DNA of 6,708 nt, taken from an uncultured bacterium (GTDB taxonomy: Bacteria > Cyanobacteriota > Vampirovibrionia > Gastranaerophilales > Gastranaerophilaceae). The position numbers and the translations under genes were made by a program. The first letter of the stretch is position 1. Each line of letters opens with the position of its first letter. This document shows positions 1-4,295 of the stretch, piece by piece. Below the pieces are notes generated by a model. It saw only the letters and a program-made list of their open reading frames with translations, ran no database searches and was not told where the DNA came from. The stretch lies in contig URRM01000083.1 of NCBI GenBank assembly GCA_900550295.1, positions 1 through 6,708 of the forward strand, given 5' to 3'.

Positions 1-84
1 AATTTTTTATAAAAAATTTGGCGCCTTAAGAAATTAGTCTAAAAAATATTAAAATTATAAAATCAAAAATTAAAAATTTAATTT
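1..84. other. AT-rich tail downstream of the adenosyltransferase gene
   Basis: This short stretch holds no gene. Bases 1-18 form a perfect A/T-only palindrome (eight A/T pairs around a 2-nt centre). Bases 71-87, overlapping the cobA stop codon, can form a 7-bp A/T-only hairpin with a TTA loop, followed on the minus strand by T-rich sequence. Either could be a weak transcription end for the cobA unit, but neither has a G/C-containing stem, so I do not call a terminator. Confidence 0.3.
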
Positions 85-843
85 TTAGTATTCAATTCCT
101 TCTCTTGCTTTAACCCCTTTGTTCCAATAATGTTTAACGGGTTGAATATTTGAAACAAGATCTGCGGCATCAATAATGCTTTGGTGTGCATTTCTGCCGG
201 TAAGAACTATTTCAACGTTTTCGGGCTTATTTTTAATAGTTTCAAGAACATCTTTTTCGTCAATCATGTTCAAATCGATTGCGATGTTCATTTCGTCTAA
301 GATTACAACATCTGTTTCGCCACTGTTGATAATCTTTTTGGCATCTTCCCAGCCTTTTTGCATTATAATTCTGTCGTTTTCGTTTTCATTTGAGGTGTAA
401 ACGATTCTGTCAAGTCCGGCTTGATTTAGTGTAAGATTTTTTCTCAAATCAGGTTGAAGTTTGTTGAAAGCTTTAACTTCGCCATAATTATCGCCACCTT
501 TTGTAAACATAGTTATTGCAACTTTTTTACCTTGACCTAATGCTCGTAGAGCAAGTCCCATTGCTGCAGTTGTTTTACCTTTGCCGTCACCTGTGTAAAC
601 TTGAACGTAGCCTTTATCTTTTTTGTCTGTGTTACCTTTAAAAGTTACATTTGCAGTATATTTTAAATTTTGAATACCCAAGAAAGCTAAATGAGATAGG
701 GCATCTGATTTAAAAGGTGAGGTTACATTTGAATTTTGATAAAATGCTTGTTGAGTTTCAGGCTTTTTATTTTCTACGTTTTTGGCGTAAGAAGCTTGAA
801 CAGGACTCATGTAATATTGAGGGGTGATATTATTAATTTTCAT
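85..843 (-). CDS. cobA: Cob(I)alamin adenosyltransferase (CobA/CobO/BtuR family) with a 70-aa N-terminal extension
   Basis: This enzyme transfers the 5'-deoxyadenosyl group of ATP to cob(I)alamin or other corrinoids, giving adenosylcobalamin, in the cytoplasm. The catalytic domain runs from about residue 78 to 252. It starts GYVQVYTGDGKGKTT, with the P-loop GDGKGKTT at 85-92, a Walker-B-like VVILDEMNIAID at 179-190 (DE at 183-184), LTGR at 214-217 and the family ending with PVKHYWNKGVKAREGIEY. A typical family member is about 170-200 aa. The extra residues 1-70 are rich in Q, S, N and P, look disordered and end NVTFKGN. The ATG at 843 has an AAGGAA ribosome site about 9 nt upstream, so the extension appears genuinely translated. 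The gene follows the 121-aa gene by 50 nt on the same strand and should share its cobalamin-riboswitch leader. The family call is firm; the role of the extension is unknown. Confidence 0.93.
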   Translation of the reverse strand: MKINNITPQYYMSPVQASYAKNVENKKPETQQAFYQNSNVTSPFKSDALSHLAFLGIQNLKYTANVTFKGNTDKKDKGYVQVYTGDGKGKTTAAMGLALRALGQGKKVAITMFTKGGDNYGEVKAFNKLQPDLRKNLTLNQAGLDRIVYTSNENENDRIIMQKGWEDAKKIINSGETDVVILDEMNIAIDLNMIDEKDVLETIKNKPENVEIVLTGRNAHQSIIDAADLVSNIQPVKHYWNKGVKAREGIEY

Positions 844-893
844 TTTTTCTAATTCCTTATTTTTATAAACACTAATTTTTTTGAATGGGAGAT

Positions 894-1259
894 TTAAGCT
901 AATTCTGAAAGTGAGTCAAATTTTAGCAATGTAAAAATTTGAAGTCTTTGGTCTTTTGTTAAATTTCCGGGGTGTTCTTCGTTGATTGGTAAATTTTTAG
1001 GTTCAATTTCCAACTGTTTACAAGCATCATCAAGAGTTTTCATATAATTATCAAGTTCTTTTTCTGTCATTGCATCTTTAAGTTCTTCTCTCATCAATGC
1101 CATAGCATCTTCATTTGTAAATTCTTTTTTAGGACTTTTTTCAAAAACATCTTTATCTAATGTTCTAAAAGTCATTTTAGGGGCAGATTTAATCGGATTA
1201 GATACACGTTGTGCTTGTGTAGCTTGGGGTGCTTGAAAAGCGATTGATGATAATTTCAT
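894..1259 (-). CDS. Unrecognised 121-aa protein, first gene behind the cobalamin riboswitch
   Basis: I do not recognise the family. Residues 1-33 are Q/A/S/P-rich and end KMTFR, recalling the N-terminal extension of the neighbouring adenosyltransferase, which ends NVTFK. Residues 45-121 are charged and probably helical, with many E, D, K and L and no membrane segment or cysteine cluster; C80 is the only cysteine. No catalytic motif is visible. The ATG at 1259 has a very good ribosome site, AAGGAG, six bases upstream. It is the first gene after a riboswitch, with cobA 50 nt downstream, so its expression should fall when cobalamin is plentiful. The context suggests a job linked to corrinoids or to the adenosyltransferase, for example a partner protein, but nothing in the sequence proves that. 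Confidence 0.75.
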   Translation of the reverse strand: MKLSSIAFQAPQATQAQRVSNPIKSAPKMTFRTLDKDVFEKSPKKEFTNEDAMALMREELKDAMTEKELDNYMKTLDDACKQLEIEPKNLPINEEHPGNLTKDQRLQIFTLLKFDSLSELA

Positions 1260-1270
1260 TTTTTCTCCTT

Positions 1271-1382
1271 GTATATGTGATAGTCTAGTATATTCAACGT
1301 TACGGGTAATATAAACACACTCCCATTAGGGTACGCTATTTGTCTGTAAAATCAGAATGTGGTAATAATCAATCAAAGTTTA
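1271..1382 (-). promoter_or_regulatory. Riboswitch leader / probable expression platform
   Basis: This is 112 nt of untranslated leader between the aptamer and the AAGGAG site of the 121-aa gene. I see no G/C-rich hairpin followed by a T run, so no standard terminator, and no CTCC-type anti-Shine-Dalgarno. Two mutually exclusive short pairings share GGG at 1324-1322: with CCC at 1331-1329 (CCCTAATGGG) or, as ATGGG, with CCCGT at 1306-1302. Small stem TCTG/CAGA lies further upstream. How ligand binding changes expression is therefore unclear. Confidence 0.4.
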
Positions 1383-1480
1383 TTTCCAATTCCTGTCTCG
1401 AGGTTGAAAACAAATAAGCATTCCGACTTTAACGGTTGCGGACCAGCGAGGGATTTTCACCCAACTTTCCTTACTTGTTG
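1383..1480 (-). promoter_or_regulatory. Compact cobalamin riboswitch (aptamer)
   Basis: Read on the minus strand, 1472-1419 carries the cobalamin-aptamer core in order: AAGGAAAG, GGGTGAAAATCCC, GCTGGTCCGCAACCGTTAA, and a B12-box-like AGTCGGAATGC. The enclosing helix is perfect: 1479-1470 (AACAAGTAAG) pairs with 1418-1409 (CTTATTTGTT), ten pairs including one G-U. A second hairpin follows at 1410-1383 (TTTTCAACCT...AGGAATTGGAAA, loop CGAGAC) in the place of the P13 arm whose loop kisses L5. Peripheral helices between the core and the B12 box are nearly absent, so this resembles the small class-II/AdoCbl-variant type rather than the E. coli btuB type. The remaining leader, 1382-1271, carries the expression platform. 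It controls the 121-aa gene and cobA. Which cobalamin form it prefers cannot be read from sequence alone. Confidence 0.85.
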
Positions 1481-1485
1481 GTTAG

Positions 1486-1514
1486 ATTTTATACCAAAAA
1501 CATTCTACATGTAA
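1486..1514 (-). promoter_or_regulatory. Promoter of the riboswitch-cobA transcript
   Basis: On the minus strand TTACAT (1514-1509) is followed after 17 bases by TAAAAT (1491-1486); an overlapping TATAAA lies at 1493-1488. The predicted transcription start, about 1479, coincides with the first base of the outer riboswitch helix. That agreement supports both calls. Confidence 0.6.
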
Positions 1515-1530
1515 CATGTATATTTACATG
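1506..1530. repeat. Palindromic ACATGT repeats at the cobA-unit promoter, possible operator
   Basis: Three related units sit together: the perfect palindrome TACATGTA (1506-1513), ACATGTA (1514-1520) and TACATG (1525-1530). The last two form an inverted repeat CATGTA-TATT-TACATG (1515-1530). They overlap and lie just upstream of the -35 element, where a repressor or activator would bind. No regulator is encoded in the window. Confidence 0.4.
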
Positions 1531-1541
1531 AATTTACAATT

Positions 1542-1574
1542 AAAAAAGAGATTAGATAAATTTCAATCTCTTTT
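1542..1574 (-). terminator. Intrinsic terminator of the HEPN-nucleotidyltransferase-secreted protein unit
   Basis: On the minus strand the arms AAAAGAGATT (1574-1565) and AATCTCTTTT (1553-1544) pair perfectly over ten bases around an 11-nt loop and run into six T (1547-1542). It lies 24 nt after the stop of the 94-aa gene and separates that unit from the cobA promoter. The A run on the other side means it could also work in the opposite direction. Confidence 0.85.
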
Positions 1575-1597
1575 CATGTTAAGTATTAGTTTTCAGA

Positions 1598-1882
1598 CTA
1601 AATTCTATGGTGCCAAACACCGCCTTGACGGTCAATTAAAGCATCATAAGCTGACCAAAATCTAAAAATACCTGTCAAACCTAAAATAGCGTGTGTAACG
1701 TCTTTTTCTACAGATTGTTCATTAATAGCTTGACCAATTCCGGGCCATACCAATAAAGAACAAGCACAAGCACCAACACTTCTAGGTGAAATTTTACCGT
1801 CTTTGCCATGAGTTCCGGCAAATGCAGGTGTCATAAACATTGTCATTGTAATAATTAAAGATATTACTAATAAATTTTTCAT
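1598..1882 (-). CDS. Small secreted or membrane-associated protein with a PGIGQAIN motif, unknown function
   Basis: The protein has a classic Sec signal peptide: K2, a hydrophobic stretch at 4-19 and a likely signal-peptidase I site after AFA (20-22). The mature part is about 72 aa. It contains two cysteines (C39, C41), a moderately hydrophobic segment with WPGIGQAIN (46-54), then HAILGLTGIFRFWSAYDALID (64-84) and a basic HHRI end. The PGxGQxxN signature recalls short membrane-anchored families such as DUF5683 or TM2-like proteins, but I cannot assign it. The ATG at 1882 has AAGGAG seven bases upstream. It starts 14 nt after the nucleotidyltransferase stop on the same strand and is followed by a strong terminator, so it is the last gene of that transcript. 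A separate promoter inside the upstream gene cannot be excluded, and its function may be unrelated to its neighbours. Confidence 0.8.
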   Translation of the reverse strand: MKNLLVISLIITMTMFMTPAFAGTHGKDGKISPRSVGACACSLLVWPGIGQAINEQSVEKDVTHAILGLTGIFRFWSAYDALIDRQGGVWHHRI

Positions 1883-1896
1883 TATTAACTCCTTTT

Positions 1897-2667
1897 TTAA
1901 ATTATTTCTTTAAGGTTGTTCGCTAAAGATTTTAAAATAGTAACTTTATTCTCTTTTGTGAATAAATCATTTATATCATTTTCAAAATTTTTAGGCAAGA
2001 GCTTGCAGTTATTTAGTGCATAATTTTTTAATCTCTTTTCACCGCAATGCAAAATTTTATTTTTTGCAAATAAGACATCAAAATAACTTGCCAAAAATGC
2101 TGAAATTCTATGATTTACACTAATTAAATCTTCTCTTTTTATTGCTTTTTCAACCTGTTCAACAAAAGAGGCAACAAGTTTAAAATTCAATAGCGGTAAG
2201 TTTTTCGCTATAATATTTTGTTGCAATTCTTTTGGATAATCTCCGCTGACAGAATCTTGCAAACTTTTATACCAATTGTTTTTGTCGTAAAAGATTATAG
2301 AATTTTTAACGTTGAAAACAAAACAAGTTGTATAACCAACGCATGCATTATGGTTTTTCCAAACCCAATTGATGTTACCCTCTATATCAGAAGGTTTGCG
2401 GTACATAATATCGACAACTTTTGAACTGTCACGCAAAATCCATTCATCGCCTGTTTCAAAATACTGATTATTTACTTCAAATTTATCAGAGAATTTTTTT
2501 GCAATTTGTTGTCTAAATTCAATATCAATGGGTTCATTCGAGTATATATAAATATCATAATCTGACATTTCATCAGAAGAACTTGCACCCAAAGAACCTG
2601 CTAAAGCAATCGCTTCAATATTTTCGTCTTTTTTAAATTCTTCAACAATTTGATTTATAATTTTCAT
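1897..2667 (-). CDS. Nucleotidyltransferase (pol-beta/MNT fold) with DUF4037-like C-terminal half
   Basis: Residues 19-42 (AIALAGSLGASSSDEMSDYDIYIY) give the superfamily signature GS-x(10)-D-x-D: G24-S25 and the metal ligands D36 and D38. A third carboxylate, D86, sits in VVDIMYR. Residues about 110-215, with GYTTCFVFNV, FYDKNNW, KREDLISVNHR, SYFDVLFAKN and GEKRL, match my memory of DUF4037 nucleotidyltransferases. At 256 aa it is over twice the size of a minimal MNT antitoxin. Such enzymes move a nucleotide, often AMP, onto a protein or small molecule; the substrate here is unknown. The start overlaps the HEPN-gene stop by four bases (ATGA), and the only ribosome-site candidate, AAGGA, is about 14 nt away, which favours translational coupling. 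Neutralising its HEPN partner is an attractive role, but a stand-alone housekeeping transferase is possible. Confidence 0.85.
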   Translation of the reverse strand: MKIINQIVEEFKKDENIEAIALAGSLGASSSDEMSDYDIYIYSNEPIDIEFRQQIAKKFSDKFEVNNQYFETGDEWILRDSSKVVDIMYRKPSDIEGNINWVWKNHNACVGYTTCFVFNVKNSIIFYDKNNWYKSLQDSVSGDYPKELQQNIIAKNLPLLNFKLVASFVEQVEKAIKREDLISVNHRISAFLASYFDVLFAKNKILHCGEKRLKNYALNNCKLLPKNFENDINDLFTKENKVTILKSLANNLKEII

Positions 2668-3443
2668 TTCAAATCTAACTTTCCTTGTTCAAAGCTATTT
2701 TCTAAAGTTAACTCTTGTATTTTTTCATTATTTCTTTCTTTTTCTTTTATTCTGAAATGTTCTCTAATAATAGATTTTCTCTGTGGTAAATCCATAAAAG
2801 AATATCCATTTATTAACGCTATATCATCAAATAATGAAATTAATAGTCTATCATCACTGAATAAGCTATTGTCTGTTTGATAGATAAAATAAAGTATTTC
2901 TTTTAATGATAATTTTCGATTTTTATTGATTTGTGATAACTTATCATAATTGAAATTTAAATTACAATTTAAAATACCTTCAAAATATATCAATGCATCA
3001 ATATACTTAGTTTTATCTATAGAATATTTCTTTTGATTGAAGTGAGCAATACAATTACGAAATTCTTTTAAGTATTTTTGTTTCTTTTGAGATGTTGTTT
3101 CATTTGTCTTTACCGGAATACTGAAAAAATTATTTACTATTTTTTTATTTTTTAAAAAAATTCTGTTTGCAAATAAATTTAAAATTTCGCTAAGGTACAT
3201 TTTATCAAAAAATAACTCTAATTTTTCTTGATTTGTCTTATTTGAATTAAAAATTTTCGAAAAAGTCTTATTATTCTCGTTTCTATGTTTTTCGATTTCT
3301 CTAATGTATCTATAAACAATATTTAATGCTCCTTCACCGTGTGCATCATTATATTTTTTATATAATAACTTTTTTAGCGTTATTTCAATATACATTAGGC
3401 GTTTATAAAAAATAGAAAACTCAGTTAATATGTAATTATCCAT
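2664..3443 (-). CDS. HEPN-type (Abi-like) putative ribonuclease toxin
   Basis: I take the ATG at 3443, giving 259 aa (MDNYILTEF...), because AAAGAGG lies six bases upstream. An in-frame TTG at 3461 overlaps the promoter -10 and cannot be on that mRNA. In the middle is EFRNCIAHFN, where R129-N130-x3-H134 fits the R-x4-6-H catalytic motif of HEPN RNases. The preceding helices (YIEITLKKLLYKKY, and EILNLFANRIF before the motif) resemble the spacing in Abi_2/AbiF-type proteins. The C-terminal 100 residues are helical and highly charged, ending in a K/E-rich stretch; no membrane segment is visible. The gene is much poorer in GC (hand-counted 60-base lines give about 12-27%) than tyrS, and rich in K, N, I and F, suggesting acquisition by transfer. 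It overlaps the nucleotidyltransferase gene and faces a small RNA gene. RNA cleavage is inferred from the motif. A non-catalytic HEPN or Cthe_2314-like role is possible. Confidence 0.75.
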   Translation of the reverse strand: MDNYILTEFSIFYKRLMYIEITLKKLLYKKYNDAHGEGALNIVYRYIREIEKHRNENNKTFSKIFNSNKTNQEKLELFFDKMYLSEILNLFANRIFLKNKKIVNNFFSIPVKTNETTSQKKQKYLKEFRNCIAHFNQKKYSIDKTKYIDALIYFEGILNCNLNFNYDKLSQINKNRKLSLKEILYFIYQTDNSLFSDDRLLISLFDDIALINGYSFMDLPQRKSIIREHFRIKEKERNNEKIQELTLENSFEQGKLDLK

Positions 3444-3460
3444 AAAGTACCTCTTTCTCA

Positions 3461-3488
3461 ATTATAACTTAAATTCATGCCATGCCAA
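3461..3488 (-). promoter_or_regulatory. Promoter of the HEPN-nucleotidyltransferase operon
   Basis: On the minus strand TTGGCA (3488-3483) lies 16 bases before a perfect TATAAT (3466-3461). The predicted start, near 3454, leaves only about 11 nt of leader, beginning at the ribosome site AGAGG (3454-3450). Its -35 is four bases from the -35 of the divergent small-RNA promoter, so the two polymerase sites probably interfere with each other. Confidence 0.75.
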
Positions 3489-3492
3489 ATAC

Positions 3493-3521
3493 TTGACAAA
3501 AATACATAAATGAGTTATAAT
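3493..3521 (+). promoter_or_regulatory. Consensus sigma-70 promoter driving the small RNA
   Basis: TTGACA (3493-3498) and TATAAT (3516-3521) are both exact consensus with the ideal 17-base spacer. This is the strongest promoter visible in the window. Transcription should start near A3528-A3530, which is exactly where the closing helix of the small RNA begins. Confidence 0.85.
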
Positions 3522-3527
3522 GTATAT

Positions 3528-3614
3528 ACAAGTTATCCAAATATTGCATATGCAAGAATGAATTTCGGGTTGGCGAATGCCAGAGGTGCCCTTTTCGGTT
3601 GGATAACTTTTTTT
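3528..3614 (+). ncRNA. Unidentified small structured RNA, about 87 nt, divergent from the HEPN gene
   Basis: A consensus promoter starts this transcript and a T run ends it. Its 5' end (3530-3540, AAGTTATCCAA) pairs without mismatch with its 3' end (3599-3609, TTGGATAACTT), an 11-bp closing helix running into seven T (3608-3614), so the closing helix doubles as the intrinsic terminator. Inside are two small hairpins: TTGC-ATAT-GCAA (3544-3555) and TGGC-GAAT-GCCA (3571-3582). The latter may be extended by GGG (3567-3569) with CCC (3589-3591). The purine run AGAGG (3582-3586) and CTTTTC (3591-3596) would be unpaired. I see no SRP GGAAGGAAGCA apical loop, no 6S bubble, no tRNA shape and no recognised riboswitch core. 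It is unlikely to be a leader, because transcription should stop 10 nt before the convergent cysE gene. It may be an RNA antitoxin or regulator of the divergent HEPN gene, or a general regulatory RNA. Confidence 0.75.
3599..3614 (+). terminator. Terminator of the small RNA
   Basis: TTGGATAACTT (3599-3609) closes with the RNA 5' end and is followed by an uninterrupted T run to 3614. Only the plus strand has the T tract next to the stem, so the signal is directional. It does not obviously stop transcription coming from cysE, whose stop codon is ten bases away. Confidence 0.7.
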
Positions 3615-3623
3615 GTGCAAATT

Positions 3624-4295
3624 TTAATCATCACAAGAATCTTGAGGTATTTCGTGTTTTATGCCCAATTTTTCTTGTATCTCTTTTATTTCATACGTCA
3701 TACGTTGAATTTTGCACTTCACGGGATCCGGAATGCGGTTATGCATTAGAGTTCCGTTTTCGTCGTAATATTTTTGTTTAACAATACGCCCCGGAATGCC
3801 TACAACTGTTGCAAAATCAGGTACATCTTCAACAACAACAGAGCCTGCGCCTACTCTTACATGTTTTCCAAGTGTAATGTTACCCAAAACTTTAGCGCCG
3901 GCACCTACAATAACACCATCCATCAAGGTAGGGTGACGTTTTCCATTGTCTTTACCGGTTCCGCCAAGTGTTACTTGTTGATAAATCAAAACATCATTAC
4001 CAATAATTGTAGTTTCGCCAATTACAACACCTTCTCCGTGATCTATAAAAAATCTCTCGCCAATTTCAGCCCCCGGATGAATTTCTATACCTGTTAAAAT
4101 TCGCATTATAAACGATATAAATCTGGGTATAAACGGTATTTTCCATTTATAAAGTTTATGTGACAATCTGTGCGCCAAAAGTGCGTGCAACCCCGGATAA
4201 CAGAAAATAACTTCTAAAATGTTATTCGCTGCCGGATCCTTTTCGTAAATTGTTTTTATGTCGTCTTTTATATGAAAAATTACTCTATCAAGCAT
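3624..4295 (-). CDS. cysE: Serine O-acetyltransferase
   Basis: This enzyme acetylates L-serine with acetyl-CoA to O-acetylserine, the first step of cysteine synthesis. The N-terminal helical part (1-65) has the family's KDPAA (19-23) and CYPGLHALLAHRLSH (32-46). The left-handed beta-helix of hexapeptide repeats spans about 70-172: IHPGAEIG, FIDHGEGVVIGET (D85-H86, catalytic pair), GGTGKDNGKRHPTL with H121, and VGIPGRIVK. A polar tail (176-223) follows and ends in CDD. The terminal Ile that CysE usually inserts into the CysK active site is missing, so the classical cysteine synthase complex may not form the usual way. Its ATG overlaps the cysK stop by one base (TAATG), with GGAG about 11 nt upstream, indicating coupled translation. 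No terminator is visible after its stop, so readthrough would run antisense into the small RNA. Confidence 0.96.
   Translation of the reverse strand: MLDRVIFHIKDDIKTIYEKDPAANNILEVIFCYPGLHALLAHRLSHKLYKWKIPFIPRFISFIMRILTGIEIHPGAEIGERFFIDHGEGVVIGETTIIGNDVLIYQQVTLGGTGKDNGKRHPTLMDGVIVGAGAKVLGNITLGKHVRVGAGSVVVEDVPDFATVVGIPGRIVKQKYYDENGTLMHNRIPDPVKCKIQRMTYEIKEIQEKLGIKHEIPQDSCDD

Noticed and set aside
176..400. Plus-strand open frame opposite cobA
   Set aside because: Antisense to the conserved catalytic domain, with no ribosome site or promoter.
1271..1382. Rho-independent terminator in the riboswitch leader
   Set aside because: CCCTAATGGG is only a three-pair stem and is followed by GTGTGTTTAT, not a T run.
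2218..2424. Plus-strand open frame opposite the nucleotidyltransferase
   Set aside because: No start signals, and it lies antisense to conserved DUF4037-like sequence.
3444..3461. TTG start of the HEPN gene at 3461
   Set aside because: The codon overlaps the -10 TATAAT and would precede the mRNA start; the ATG at 3443 has AAAGAGG at proper distance.
3528..3614. SRP (4.5S) RNA or type III ToxI-like antitoxin
   Set aside because: The SRP apical GGAAGGAAGCA-type loop is absent, and there are no tandem repeats as in ToxI.
3510..3749. Plus-strand open frame for a hydrophobic peptide across the small RNA and cysE tail
   Set aside because: Its ATG lies inside the small-RNA promoter, it has no ribosome site, the RNA terminator at 3614 interrupts it, and the hydrophobic part is antisense to conserved cysE. 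An internal ATG at 3558 has no good ribosome site either.
3774..4097. Plus-strand open frame opposite cysE
   Set aside because: It mirrors the hexapeptide-repeat region of cysE and has no independent signals.
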